From Bacillus sp. (in: firmicutes) (GTDB taxonomy: Bacteria; Bacillota; Bacilli; Bacillales; Bacillaceae_J), in assembly GCA_012842745.1 (NCBI GenBank), contig DUSF01000056.1, forward strand, positions 1 to 64,000: a DNA stretch of 64,000 bases, given 5' to 3'. The stretch's first letter is position 1, and the number at the start of each line of letters is the position of its first letter. The translations under genes and the position numbers were made by a program. The notes below the pieces were generated by a model. That model was not told where the DNA came from and made no database searches. It worked only from the letters and a program-made list of their open reading frames with translations. Positions 1 through 9,003 of the stretch are shown in pieces.

Positions 1-2
1 CC

Positions 3-422
3 GGTCAAAAATTGACGATCCCAGTTATAAACGAAACAAAGAGTATTGAATCACAAGTAATTCAATTGACAAACGCGCAAAGAGCAAAGTATGGGTTGCC
101 TCCATTAGCCGCGGATTGGGAACTTTCAAGGGTTGCTAGGTACAAATCAGCTGATATGAGAGATAAAAATTATTTTAGTCATACTTCACCGACGTATGGA
201 TCACCATTTACGATGATGAAAAATTTTGGAATTAACTATTCCGCTGCAGCTGAAAATATTGCGGCAGGTCAAGCAACACCACAGGAAGTGGTCAACGCTT
301 GGATGAATAGTGCAGGTCATCGCCAAAACATTTTAGATTCGAGAATGACTCATATCGGGGTTGGTTATGCTAAGGGAGGGTCCTATCGCCATTACTGGAC
401 ACAAATGTTTATCAAAAAATAG
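3..422 (+). CDS. CAP-domain (SCP/PR1-like) protein, 5' end missing
   Basis: The reading frame is open to the left edge, so the start lies outside the window; the TTG at 12 has no ribosome binding site and is not a likely start. The visible 139 codons are essentially one CAP domain of the YkwD/SCP type: the N-terminal NAQRAKYGLPPL helix, the FSHTSP histidine, the AENIA glutamate and the SAGHRQNIL histidine are all present, and it ends with YWTQMFIKK. Bacterial CAP proteins are normally secreted and many relatives carry an N-terminal signal peptide and an SH3 or LysM part, which would be in the missing portion. It lies 17 bases before ylbB on the same strand and resembles the C-terminal half of YlbC downstream. 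The family is sure; the biochemical role of bacterial CAP domains is not settled. Confidence 0.85.
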   Translation, partial: GQKLTIPVINETKSIESQVIQLTNAQRAKYGLPPLAADWELSRVARYKSADMRDKNYFSHTSPTYGSPFTMMKNFGINYSAAAENIAAGQATPQEVVNAWMNSAGHRQNILDSRMTHIGVGYAKGGSYRHYWTQMFIKK

Positions 423-439
423 TAAGTGGAGGGACAGCA

Positions 440-868
440 ATGAAAAGTGTTCGTGATGTTATGTCAACGAATGTGGAATATTGTACACCGGTCGATAATG
501 CATTTGAGGTAGCGACAAAAATGAAGGATTTGAATGTCGGTGCCATTCCTATAGTTGAAAATGGGAATTTATTAGGTATGATCACTGATAGGGATTTAGT
601 AGTAAGAGGAATTGCCGAGAAACGCTCCGGTTCCAATGCTGTTACAGAATTAATGAGTGAGCAGATGGTTACCATTGCCCCTACTGCCTCTGTTCATGAA
701 GCAGCACACTTAATGGCTGAAAAACAAATTCGTCGCTTGCCGGTTGTAGAAAATGGACAATTAGTTGGCATTGTTTCCTTAGGTGATTTAGCGGTTGAAG
801 AGCAATCAGATCAAAAAGCGGGGTACGCTTTAAGTGAAATATCCGAACCTACAGAATTTCAATCATAG
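440..868 (+). CDS. ylbB: CBS-domain protein YlbB
   Basis: A 142-residue protein made almost only of two CBS repeats, about residues 7-62 and 71-127, with the typical G-x-L-x-G-x-I-T-D-R-D pattern in the first and LVGIVSLGDLA in the second. A paired CBS unit forms a Bateman module that usually binds adenine nucleotides; no catalytic domain is attached, so it may act as a stand-alone sensor or regulator. The ATG has a strong GTGGAGG site 9 bases upstream. Length, content and position before ylbC match B. subtilis YlbB. A stem-loop terminator follows. No ligand can be inferred from sequence. Confidence 0.9.
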   Translation: MKSVRDVMSTNVEYCTPVDNAFEVATKMKDLNVGAIPIVENGNLLGMITDRDLVVRGIAEKRSGSNAVTELMSEQMVTIAPTASVHEAAHLMAEKQIRRLPVVENGQLVGIVSLGDLAVEEQSDQKAGYALSEISEPTEFQS

Positions 869-888
869 TTGTTAGTGGTAATGATAAG

Positions 889-925
889 AGAAACTGATTG
901 TATTTTGATCAGTTTCTTTCTTTTT
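889..925 (+). terminator. Rho-independent terminator after ylbB
   Basis: AGAAACTGAT (889-898) pairs perfectly with ATCAGTTTCT (908-917) and is followed by a T-rich run. It separates ylbB from ylbC. Confidence 0.85.
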
Positions 926-996
926 GCGCAATAGGAATATTTTAATAGCCCATCAATATAATGATATAAAAGTCAGGACAAGCAGGAGGGCTATTA

Positions 997-2040
997 ATGA
1001 AGAAAAACATTTTAATACTATTAATGGCGCTTATTGTAGGAGGTATTTATTTTCAAAAACTTCTCGCTCCTCTATCAAGCGAAAAAATACATACTATAGC
1101 AATTCAGTCAATGAATAATGAAAAAGAAGAGCAAGAAAAAGGTAAGAATGATGGAAAAAGAGTAAAATTGTACGAGCTTATTGGCAAGGACAGTCAGACA
1201 GTGATTGAAGCTCTAGGCGAACCATCAAGAATTGACATTTCAGAATATGATTATGATTGGTGGATATACAATCAACCACTTTCACATTATTGTCAAATTG
1301 GTATTGAAGGCGGTAAGGTTGTAACTGTATTTGTAATGGGGGACAATATTGATATTGCTCCTTTTCAAATTGAACAATCATTACATACTTTAAAAAATAG
1401 TAGCAAGATTTCTGAAAAAATTTCCTTTGAAGTCGAACGTAATTTATACCGATTTGAACTAACGGCGGAAGAACTGAGGACGAATCCACTTGTTAAATAT
1501 AAAAATGTTTGGGCCCAAATAAATATTGATCAATTTACGAAAAAGGTTTCCAGTATTAGATTTTTAGATGCACGAACATTAGTGAAAATAAGGCCATATG
1601 AGCTCGTTTATCGTGGTGAATTAATATCGGCGCAAAAAACAGACCCAACGATATGGAATGAAATTGAAAAAGGAAAAGCACTGCAAATCTTAGATATGAC
1701 GAATGTATTAAGAGAACGAAATGGATTAAGTCATGTTAATTGGGACGATAGAGCAGCTGTTGTTGCCTACAGCCATTCACGCGAAATGTTCGAAGAAGAA
1801 TATTTTTCCCATAGCTCACCCACAAGTGGTGATTTGTTAGACCGGCTAGTAAATGGTGGCGTTCATTTTTCGAGCGCTGGTGAAAATATCGCTGCCCGTT
1901 ATGTAGATGCGATTTCTGTCGTTCAAGGCTGGTTAAATAGTGAAGGACATCGTCAAACACTTTTAAATAAAGATTTTACTCATTTAGGGGTCGGTGTTTA
2001 TGAAAAATATTACACGCAAAATTTTATAAAAGCATGGTAA
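997..2040 (+). CDS. ylbC: Membrane-anchored CAP-domain protein YlbC
   Basis: A 347-residue protein with one hydrophobic segment near residues 4-22 (signal anchor or signal peptide), a CAP-associated N-terminal domain around residues 55-200, and a C-terminal CAP domain around 225-345 with the FSHSSP histidine, the GENIAA glutamate and the SEGHRQTLL histidine. It is probably outside the membrane; the family function is unknown, though CAP domains are suggested to bind or modify wall or lipid components. The ATG at 997 follows GCAGGAGGG by 6 bases. Length and position match B. subtilis YlbC. The CAP part resembles the truncated gene at the left edge, so two CAP genes flank the CBS gene. Confidence 0.92.
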   Translation: MKKNILILLMALIVGGIYFQKLLAPLSSEKIHTIAIQSMNNEKEEQEKGKNDGKRVKLYELIGKDSQTVIEALGEPSRIDISEYDYDWWIYNQPLSHYCQIGIEGGKVVTVFVMGDNIDIAPFQIEQSLHTLKNSSKISEKISFEVERNLYRFELTAEELRTNPLVKYKNVWAQINIDQFTKKVSSIRFLDARTLVKIRPYELVYRGELISAQKTDPTIWNEIEKGKALQILDMTNVLRERNGLSHVNWDDRAAVVAYSHSREMFEEEYFSHSSPTSGDLLDRLVNGGVHFSSAGENIAARYVDAISVVQGWLNSEGHRQTLLNKDFTHLGVGVYEKYYTQNFIKAW

Positions 2041-2112
2041 AATGGGCGGACATTTCTTTTGAATGGTTAGTAACCTATAGTATAGTAGGCCAAATATGTT
2101 GAGGTGAATACG

Positions 2113-2523
2113 ATGGGGAAGCTACATCCTAAAGTTTTAGAATTTAAAGAGTTCGTTTCAAAGCATCCAGGTATTGTGAAGGAAGTGCGCGCCAAGGAGA
2201 AAAGCTGGCAGGAATTATTTGAGGATTGGTACATGTTTGGAGATGATGATGCGATGTGGGATCAATATAAAACGGAAAGTAAGAGTGAGGTAGTTCCTAA
2301 AAAGTCACGCTTACGATTGGAGTCCGATTTTTTAGCGCAAATCATGGGGATTGTTAAAAATATTGATGTGGATGAAGTGCAAAAGCATATTAATAGTGTC
2401 AGTGGTGCAATTGCCAACGTCCAACAAATTATTGAGCAATTTCAAGGCTTTAGACCAAATAATAATCAGATGATACCTGGGCCAAGAAATCCGCATAATC
2501 CATTTTTTTATCAAAAAGACTAG
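2113..2523 (+). CDS. ylbD: YlbD family putative spore coat protein
   Basis: Starting at the ATG at 2113, which has GAGGTG 6 bases upstream, the protein has 136 residues; an in-frame GTG at 2104 overlaps that ribosome site and is not preferred. It opens with KLHPKVLEFKEFVSKHPGI and is rich in charged residues, with a helical centre and a proline- and asparagine-rich tail (PGPRNPHNPFF). This is the YlbD family, annotated as putative coat protein because of its sporulation context in Bacillus. It sits between ylbC and ylbE as in B. subtilis. No enzyme motif or signal peptide is visible. The assignment rests on family likeness and gene order; a coat role is not shown by sequence. Confidence 0.85.
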   Translation: MGKLHPKVLEFKEFVSKHPGIVKEVRAKEKSWQELFEDWYMFGDDDAMWDQYKTESKSEVVPKKSRLRLESDFLAQIMGIVKNIDVDEVQKHINSVSGAIANVQQIIEQFQGFRPNNNQMIPGPRNPHNPFFYQKD

Positions 2524-2546
2524 AGACTGTCTGGAGTTGGTAAAAA

Positions 2547-2792
2547 ATGCGTCATGAAATTCAAAATTATTTAGCAACTAGACGTGATTTACTGATTTTT
2601 ATTCGAGAAAATCCAATTTGGTATCGAATCTTAAGTCGAAACCCTGAAAAGGTGTTTGAGATTGAACAGGAAGCAAAAATTTTTTTTGGTCGGACATTTC
2701 CGCAAAGAATTGACCGCTTGGAGCAGCATATCCAATTAGCCAACCTATTACTTGGGATGATGATCTCAAATGGCAATCATGAACAACAATGA
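2547..2792 (+). CDS. ylbE: YlbE family protein
   Basis: An 81-residue protein of the YlbE-like family (MRHEIQNYLATRRDLLIFI, then WYRILSRNP), found only next to ylbD in Bacillaceae. It is predicted mostly helical and soluble; no catalytic motif is visible. It begins 23 bases after ylbD, so the two are probably cotranscribed. The ribosome site CTGGAG is about 11 bases upstream and rather far, so translation may be weak or coupled to ylbD. Function is unknown. A terminator overlaps the stop codon. Confidence 0.85.
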   Translation: MRHEIQNYLATRRDLLIFIRENPIWYRILSRNPEKVFEIEQEAKIFFGRTFPQRIDRLEQHIQLANLLLGMMISNGNHEQQ

Positions 2793-2818
2793 AAAGGGCC
2801 GTAGGCCTTTTTTTTTTC
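2792..2818 (+). terminator. Rho-independent terminator after ylbE
   Basis: AAAAGGGCC and GGCCTTTT pair across a GTA loop (one bulged G), followed by nine T. It ends the ylbC-ylbD-ylbE unit. Confidence 0.8.
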
Positions 2819-2883
2819 GATTAATTTTAGCCAGCGAGGTTAACAATAAGATTGCAAATACAAAATAAAAGGTGGGACATAGT

Positions 2884-3249
2884 ATGACAAAATACATCCT
2901 TGTCATAACCTCTTTTCTATTCTTTATGTTTGATTATTCAGCGCTGGCAAAAACTAATATAGAACCGGTAAATCCAATCTCAGTGAAACACCAAGTTAAG
3001 GGTCATGACATTTATGTTGAATGCGTGATTCAAAACTTCACTTTTTCCAAAAAAGATGACTTAAAAATTAACAAAAGTGGTTATGGTTATCTTCAGCTTT
3101 ATTTGAATGGCAAAAAAATTGACAATATTTATACAGCAGCCTTTATTATTAAAGGGCTTCCCGTTGGCAAGCACGAAATTAAGCTTGAGTTAGTCCAGAA
3201 TGATGGCACACCATATAAAGTTGAAAAAGAGTTTGATGTTGCGATTTAA
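2884..3249 (+). CDS. Small secreted protein of unknown function
   Basis: From the ATG at 2884 (AAGGTGGG about 8 bases upstream) the product has 121 residues; a GTG at 2872 lies in the ribosome site and is rejected. Residues 1-21 form a clear signal peptide: MTKY, a hydrophobic core, and ALA before the likely cleavage. The mature part, about 100 residues, alternates charged and hydrophobic residues in short strands (GYGYLQLYLNGKKI, GLPVGKHEIKLELVQNDG), a pattern typical of a small all-beta, immunoglobulin-like fold. It has no cysteine pair or lipobox, so it is probably released. Own terminators lie on both sides, so it is a single-gene unit. I do not recognise a named family and B. subtilis has no gene here. 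Confidence 0.75.
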   Translation: MTKYILVITSFLFFMFDYSALAKTNIEPVNPISVKHQVKGHDIYVECVIQNFTFSKKDDLKINKSGYGYLQLYLNGKKIDNIYTAAFIIKGLPVGKHEIKLELVQNDGTPYKVEKEFDVAI

Positions 3250-3254
3250 CAAAA

Positions 3255-3296
3255 AATGCTGACTTGTACCTTTGTATAGGTCAGTATTTTCTTTCA
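3255..3296 (+). terminator. Rho-independent terminator
   Basis: AATGCTGAC pairs with GTCAGTATT (one G-T pair) around a 16-base loop, followed by TTTCTTTC. Weaker than most terminators here because of the long loop. Confidence 0.65.
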
Positions 3297-3357
3297 TAGT
3301 TGTGAGTGTTCGCTTAAAATCGTTCCTTATGTTATTATTGTAGCGGAGGTGTTCATT

Positions 3358-3795
3358 GTGCTTGCAACAGAAGAAAGGATATACATTCTTGATTTAGCAG
3401 ATGAATTGTCCAAGATGATTCTTCAGTCTGATGTAGTGGAAAACTATTATCAGAGTTTAAATACATTACGAAATGACGAAAAGGCAATGAGCTTAATTAA
3501 AGCATTTACGGAGCAAAAGGAAAGATATGAAGAAGTACACCGTTTCGGACAGTATCATCCCGATTATTTAAAGGTAATCAAAGAAACACGGGAATTAAAA
3601 AGGGATATCGACTTTCTTGAAACTGTTTACGAATTTAAAAAGGCTGAAAATGCATTGCAAACCCTTTTAGATGAAGTTAGTGTTTTAATCGGTCATTCCG
3701 TATCAGAACAAATTAAAGTACCTACTGGTGATCCTTTTTTTGAGTCTTCAGGCTGTAGTGGCTGCGGCACTAGTAGTGGGCATAGCTGTGGGTAG
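3358..3795 (+). CDS. ricF: RicF/YlbF, subunit of the RicAFT (Y) complex
   Basis: The start is the GTG at 3358, 7 bases after GGAGGT; the product is 145 residues and starts MLATEERIYILDLADE. It is the YlbF/YmcA family: a long helical body with the FGQYHPDYLKVIKETRELKR signature, then VPTGDPFFE and a cysteine-rich tail (CSGCGTSSGHSCG). RicF joins RicA (YmcA) and RicT (YaaT) in a complex that carries iron-sulphur clusters and directs RNase Y in maturing certain mRNAs; in B. subtilis loss affects sporulation, competence and biofilm formation. The tail cysteines fit cluster binding. It stands as its own unit between the secreted protein and ylbG. An in-frame GTG at 3349 overlaps the ribosome site and is rejected. 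Confidence 0.93.
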   Translation: MLATEERIYILDLADELSKMILQSDVVENYYQSLNTLRNDEKAMSLIKAFTEQKERYEEVHRFGQYHPDYLKVIKETRELKRDIDFLETVYEFKKAENALQTLLDEVSVLIGHSVSEQIKVPTGDPFFESSGCSGCGTSSGHSCG

Positions 3796-3898
3796 TGTTT
3801 GAGCTTTATGCTTGCCATTCAATCTATTTTCATGCTATTCTGACTAGGATATAGCAGGCAAAAGCTTTTCGTAAGTATTTTAAAAAGGAGATTTACAA

Positions 3899-4177
3899 AT
3901 GAATTTTGGGAATCGACAAGGTGTAATTGTTTGGGTGCACTCATTAAAACAAGTAAAGCAATTAAAGCGCTTTGGGAATATTCACTATGTTTCCAAAAAG
4001 CTTAAATATGTAGTGATCTATATGGATATGAATCGGGTAGAAGATGCTGTAAATCGGATTAAATCCTTGTCGTTTGTGAAGAATGTTGATCTTTCTTATA
4101 AGCCTTTTCTCAAAACCGAATTTGAAAACTCTAAGCCAGATAAAGCGAAAGAGTATGATTATAAAATCGGAATTTAA
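3899..4177 (+). CDS. ylbG: YlbG family protein (DUF2129)
   Basis: A 92-residue protein opening [23 protein letters not shown], the hallmark of the DUF2129/YlbG family; it ends in a charged tail. It is predicted to be a small alpha-beta cytosolic protein; structure is known in the family but function is not. AAAAAGGAG lies 9 bases before the ATG. The gene follows ricF after about 100 bases and ends at a strong bidirectional terminator shared with the opposite gene. Confidence 0.9.
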   Translation: MNFGNRQGVIVWVHSLKQVKQLKRFGNIHYVSKKLKYVVIYMDMNRVEDAVNRIKSLSFVKNVDLSYKPFLKTEFENSKPDKAKEYDYKIGI

Positions 4178-4186
4178 TCTAATAAT

Positions 4187-4226
4187 AAGCCCCTTAGCAA
4201 ATTTTTAAATTGCTAAGGGCTTTTTG
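4187..4226. terminator. Bidirectional terminator between ylbG and the DUF7147 gene
   Basis: AGCCCCTTAGCAA pairs with TTGCTAAGGGCT (one bulged C) around a short A/T loop, with T runs on one side and A-rich sequence on the other. The flanking genes converge on it. Confidence 0.88.
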
Positions 4227-4233
4227 TTGCCAT

Positions 4234-4623
4234 TTATCCCATTGGCGGTATAAAACGGTTCATGCGGAGAATGCCGATTAAATGCTGATAGAAAAGTTCA
4301 GTTTCCGCAAAATTTGTAGATGGTTTAACCTCTATGGAAATAATCTCTTTTCCGAGTTCCTGAGCTAACTCTTTAAATAAATCGTAGCGTTTATTCGGCT
4401 TTTTCTCACGATTCGGAATGCCTTCACGGCAAATATAGATTGGCTGAAAATCTCCAGATGACGTCGGTTTTAATACGACAGCTAACGAAGTGACATCATT
4501 GTCATTTATAACGGTATGAAATGCCATTAAGTGAACAAGACGATGTTTGTTTGATTTAGCAATTTCTAGTAACTCATAAAGGTCAGAATATCCTTGTCCA
4601 AGTTCAATAAATCGTTGGATCAT
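4234..4623 (-). CDS. DUF7147 family protein (often mislabelled methylthioribose kinase)
   Basis: Read from the ATG at 4623, which follows GGGAG on the minus strand, the protein has 129 residues, starting MIQRFIELGQGYSDLYELLEIA. Longer in-frame starts upstream lack a ribosome site. It is a conserved small Bacillus protein found beside ylbG, with an alpha-beta pattern (HLMAFHTVINDNDVTSLAVV, FQPIYICREGIP). Related entries are often called methylthioribose kinase, but no kinase motif is present and the length is far too short, so I treat it as function unknown. It faces the ylb genes and shares the terminator with ylbG. Confidence 0.8.
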   Translation of the reverse strand: MIQRFIELGQGYSDLYELLEIAKSNKHRLVHLMAFHTVINDNDVTSLAVVLKPTSSGDFQPIYICREGIPNREKKPNKRYDLFKELAQELGKEIISIEVKPSTNFAETELFYQHLIGILRMNRFIPPMG

Positions 4624-4774
4624 CGTTCCAACTCCCTTCGCACAATAATACAATAATCGTCTTCACTTTACCAATTGAGTGAAGAAACGTCAAAAATTTT
4701 TGCTTATTTTCATATAAATTTTTAGATTTTTTTGGTATCTTAAAGTGGAATGACATATAAGGTTGTGAGTATAG

Positions 4775-6238
4775 ATGATAAAGAAAATTGTAATAGGCTT
4801 AATTGGGTTAATGATTATTATTGGTGGATTAGTGGGGATTCAATGGATTGTATTTTATAAGGATGCCAAAAACACTGAGAAAACCCAGAATATTAATTTG
4901 GAAATTGAAACGGGACTTGTACATAAAAACGGTCAATTATTTGTAACGCAAACAGTATCAAAATTAGCTCAAAATCATTTTTTAATTCGTCTTCCTTTAG
5001 ACGCTAAATCTGTCGAATGCATTTTGGCAGACAAAGAAACGCTTACTTTAAAAGATGGCGCATCACTACAACGAATCGATGTTGGCGCGAACAGCTTCGT
5101 TACGTTTAATTACAAGTTGCCTGTAGATGAAAGCAAAAGTTATGGTTGGTTTGAAACGGGATTTGTTCAATTTTTTACAGATGACCGAGAAGCAATAGCG
5201 GCGAATTTTCACGTAACAGTGTCAGAGGAGACGGATAAGTCGATTACGTGGATTTCAGGTGCTGTAAGTGAGGCTCAAGTTGATAAAGAATATCTTACTT
5301 ATTTTGCCTGGACAAAAAATAATACAACTGAATTCCCGCTTTATATGTCGAAAGAACCGCTTAAAAAAATAGAAGTATATGAGCCTAATATTTATTTGTT
5401 TATCCAAAATCGTAGCGGTGATGAGTCTCTTTTTACTAGCTTTAAAGATTGGTATAAGCGCTTACCTGATAAAAATGGCCTGACCATCATTCAAGCTAAT
5501 GATGATCAAGTTTATTTGGCACCTTTATTAGTAGTCGTTCCAAAACATATTGATAAAGATAAGCTTGAAGAGCTGGCTATTCAAGCCTACTTGCTAAATT
5601 ATAAAAAACCGAAAACTGATAAGATAAGCTGGGTTTGGAATGTACTGCCGGCGTTTATTTTGGAGCGTCCTGTTGGCCAAAATAAGGAATTTGAAATGTC
5701 TAAAGAGTTGCTGGAAAATTTGAAGCAAGACGTAAAAATGGCTTTTGCTGATTGGTTGCTTAAAAATAATAATAATTATACAGAAATCAGCCTCGAAAAT
5801 CTTGATGAACAGCTTTCGAAGTTTTCACAATTACAAACGATGTACTTTACAGAAAATGACAATAAGGATGAAAGAGCAGTACCACTCTATTACGTAGATC
5901 GTCGCCAAGTTTATTACGGACAAAGAAGAATCGGGACGGACTGGAATACTATCATAAAGAAAAAGGAAATTTATTTCCCGTTCGTTGAGACAATGGAACG
6001 TATCGGTTTCAAGATTCAGTATTTCCCAGAATCCCAAGTTTACTTACTAACGAAAGAAGAAAACAGCTGGAAATTTTATTTGAATGAGAAAAAATATAAC
6101 TATAATCAACAAGAATTCATGTTGACAAATCTTCCGCTTGAAGAGATTGGTGAGAACGTCTATATTTCAGAACAAATGATTGAGAGTTTATTAAAAATAG
6201 AAGTCATAAAACGAGAACAAACGATTTATTTAAGATAA
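4775..6238 (+). CDS. Membrane-anchored protein with C-terminal stalk (copper amine oxidase N-like) domain
   Basis: A 487-residue protein with a single hydrophobic N-terminal segment (residues 4-28: MIIIGGLVGIQWIVF) that probably anchors it with the rest outside. The large middle region has many short beta stretches and no motif I recognise. The last about 120 residues (YVDRRQVYYGQRRIG, then YFPFVETMERIGFKIQY, MLTNLPLEEIGENVYIS) resemble the stalk domain first described at the N-terminus of copper amine oxidases, a module common in wall-associated Firmicute proteins. The ribosome site is weak (AAGGTTGTGAG). B. subtilis has nothing at this place between ylbG and rsmD. A wall-contacting role is only inferred. 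Confidence 0.7.
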   Translation: MIKKIVIGLIGLMIIIGGLVGIQWIVFYKDAKNTEKTQNINLEIETGLVHKNGQLFVTQTVSKLAQNHFLIRLPLDAKSVECILADKETLTLKDGASLQRIDVGANSFVTFNYKLPVDESKSYGWFETGFVQFFTDDREAIAANFHVTVSEETDKSITWISGAVSEAQVDKEYLTYFAWTKNNTTEFPLYMSKEPLKKIEVYEPNIYLFIQNRSGDESLFTSFKDWYKRLPDKNGLTIIQANDDQVYLAPLLVVVPKHIDKDKLEELAIQAYLLNYKKPKTDKISWVWNVLPAFILERPVGQNKEFEMSKELLENLKQDVKMAFADWLLKNNNNYTEISLENLDEQLSKFSQLQTMYFTENDNKDERAVPLYYVDRRQVYYGQRRIGTDWNTIIKKKEIYFPFVETMERIGFKIQYFPESQVYLLTKEENSWKFYLNEKKYNYNQQEFMLTNLPLEEIGENVYISEQMIESLLKIEVIKREQTIYLR

Positions 6239-6244
6239 AAAAAT

Positions 6245-6274
6245 CCCTGCTTTCGCAGGGTCCTTCTATTTTTC
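6245..6274 (+). terminator. Probable terminator hairpin
   Basis: CCCTGC and GCAGGG form a 6-bp stem with a TTTC loop just after the stop codon, followed by an interrupted T run. Moderately convincing. Confidence 0.6.
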
Positions 6275-6309
6275 TTGAAGGTCATGTTTGGCCTTTAAGT
6301 CAAGAAGGC

Positions 6310-6411
6310 AAAGGGAGAGGAGAAACCGGAGGAAGAACTTATGGGGAAACGTAAGTCTTCTCCGCGGTTGGCAACAACATCATCATAAAATAATGTTGTT
6401 ACTAACCATTA
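6310..6411 (+). ncRNA. ylbH leader structured RNA
   Basis: Upstream of rsmD (ylbH in B. subtilis) is a compact structured stretch. GAAGAACTTA pairs with TAAGTCTTC around a GGGGAAAC loop, an outer helix joins AACCG to CGGTT, and a second hairpin pairs AACAACAT (6373-6380) with ATGTTGTT (6393-6400), continuing imperfectly as GGTT with AACC. A conserved RNA element of unknown role, the ylbH leader, has been described upstream of ylbH in bacilli, and position and shape agree. No terminator or anti-terminator is obvious in the roughly 115 bases between it and the rsmD start, so the mode of action is open. Boundaries are approximate. Confidence 0.75.
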
Positions 6412-6528
6412 TGACCAAAACTTTTTTCTCTATACATTGAATTTTGATTCATATTTATTGTTGCTAGTTCTATTTTTATGTTAGGATAAAGTGAAACTTG
6501 GATTCGAAAAAAATTCATAGGTGATGTA

Positions 6529-7104
6529 ATGAGGGTAATTGCAGGAAAGTGTAAAGGTAGACCTCTTAAGGCTGTCCCAGGGATGGAGACAAGACCAACG
6601 ACAGATAAAATTAAGGAATCGATTTTTAATATAATCGGCCCTTATTTTGATGGTGGCATAGGGCTTGATTTGTTTGGTGGCAGTGGCGGGCTTGGCATTG
6701 AAGCGTTAAGCAGGGGCTTAGACAAAGTTATTTTTGTTGATCGGAATAGGAAAGCTGTGGAAATTATTAAGCAAAATATTGAGTTCTGTAGTTTTCGTGA
6801 ACAGTCCGAAGTATTTTGCAATGATGCAACGAGAGCACTAAGTGCAATCAAAAAGCGTGACTTGAAATTTTCGTATATCTTTCTAGATCCGCCTTATAAA
6901 GTAAAAGAATTAGAAAATATTATTTCTGTCATTGCAGAAGCCAACTTGCTAACGGCAGATGGTATTGTTATTGCTGAACATGGAGCTGATATTGCGCTTT
7001 CAATTGCAATAGGTACTCTCCAATTAGTAAGAAGAGAAATATACGGGAGTACAACGGCAGTTTCTATTTTTAAACGCAATGAAAATACTGAAAATTCAAT
7101 ATAA
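6529..7104 (+). CDS. rsmD: 16S rRNA (guanine-966-N2)-methyltransferase RsmD
   Basis: A 191-residue class I SAM-dependent methyltransferase. MRVIAGKCKGRPL and the TRPTTDKIKESIFN segment are signatures of RsmD; the SAM loop LDLFGGSGGLGIEAL starts near residue 46, and the catalytic DPPY motif is at residues 120-123. It methylates the exocyclic amine of G966 (E. coli numbering) of 16S rRNA in assembled small subunits. The ATG follows AGGTGAT. coaD starts 25 bases after its stop, a pairing kept across Firmicutes, and the two are almost surely one transcript. In B. subtilis this is ylbH. Confidence 0.95.
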   Translation: MRVIAGKCKGRPLKAVPGMETRPTTDKIKESIFNIIGPYFDGGIGLDLFGGSGGLGIEALSRGLDKVIFVDRNRKAVEIIKQNIEFCSFREQSEVFCNDATRALSAIKKRDLKFSYIFLDPPYKVKELENIISVIAEANLLTADGIVIAEHGADIALSIAIGTLQLVRREIYGSTTAVSIFKRNENTENSI

Positions 7105-7114
7105 TTGGAATTAG

Positions 7115-7624
<510 letters not shown>

Positions 7625-7635
<11 letters not shown>

Positions 7636-8851
7636 CAATTTGAACATTGGCTTTTGCATAAAGAATGATGTATAAGAAGAGTGACGCAATCGTGATGAGC
7701 GCGCCGTATTGTAATAAAAACTCCCAATAAACATTGACCCAGGACAGCCCGCCATCATTTGCAACAGCTGGGATGACTTCTTTATTGTTGATTGAATACA
7801 AATTTGCATATAATGGCTTCCATAATAAATAAGCAAAAATAGAGGAAAAGATCCCTTGCATCATTCTAGCCATAAAAAAAGGTTGAAAACGAATGTTAGC
7901 TTCTGCTAATAAACTAGCCACTTGCGCTTGAACTGAAAAACCACTAAACGCCAAAATAAAGCTTGTAATAATAACTTTATAAAATAAATCCACGCCTTCA
8001 GTTTGACTCGTTAATTGGCTTCCTAACGTTATTTCAAACATGCCTGATAATAGCGGCAAAGCTAATTCAACTGGGATTTGAAAAAACGCGAGTATGTAGC
8101 TGAAAAATACAGAAAATAGCTCGCTGATTCCTACTATGTAAAGTAATCGGTTAAACACAGAAAACAAAATAATAAAGCCGCCGATCATTAATAATGTGTG
8201 GATTGAGGAGGTAACCGCTTCCCCTAACATTTTGCCAATTGGTTTATAGTTTTTTAATCTAGTTTCATGAAGAGAATGAAAGGCCTCCTTTAATGAAAAA
8301 AATCGCTTTGTAGTGTGGGGCTCGTCTACAGAATCTTTATATCCATGAAATCTCATAAAAAGCCCAACACAAAAATTACCTAAATAATGGGCTGCCGCTA
8401 ATAATACGCCGATATTGGCGTTATTAAAAAAACCGACGGAAACGGCTCCAAAAATAAAAAGGGGATTTGATGAATTCGTAAAAGAGACTAAACGCTCTGC
8501 TTCGATTGCTGTTAGCTGATTTTCTTGGCGAAGCCGTGCTGTAAGCTTTGCCCCAGCAGGAAAGCCAGAAGCCATTCCCATTGCCCAAACAACTCCTCCA
8601 ATGCCAGGGACCTTAAATAATGGGCGCATAAGAGGTTCTAATAGTATTCCAATAAATTTTACGACACCATAGCCGATTAATAATTCTGAGACGATGAAAA
8701 ATGGCAATAAGGAAGGGAAGACAACTCCCCACCACATTTCTAATCCTCGTTTAGAAGCTTCTAGTGATTCTTTTGGAAAAAAAATCAATCCGGTGGCAAT
8801 AAGTGTAATTGAGATTGCCAGTAGGATTGTATGTAATTTAGAACGTGTCAC
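7625..8851 (-). CDS. ylbJ: Sporulation integral membrane protein YlbJ
   Basis: A 408-residue polytopic membrane protein starting at a GTG at 8851 preceded by GGAGGGC on the minus strand. About eight to ten hydrophobic segments are spread over the whole chain; the GVVWAMGMASGFPAGAKLTA and SFTNSSNPLFIFGAVSVGFF regions are typical of the nucleoside-recognition (Gate) transporter-like fold of the YlbJ family. In B. subtilis ylbJ is a mother-cell sporulation gene needed for normal heat-resistant spores. It converges on coaD and diverges from ylbK. The substrate, if any, is unknown. Confidence 0.92.
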
Positions 8852-9003
8852 ATATAGCCCTCCAACTATTGATGAGTCTTAATTCTATACTTGAAGAAAA
8901 TAGAATGGTAAAATAAGGTCAAACCAATCTAGTCCTATTACTAATATACGATTTTAAGATTAGAATAGACCTAAAATAAGGAAACGGTAATGGAGGGGGA
9001 TTT

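Noticed and set aside
924-1118. A 64-codon frame overlapping the start of ylbC
   Set aside because: It is out of frame with ylbC, has no ribosome site and overlaps the ylbB terminator.
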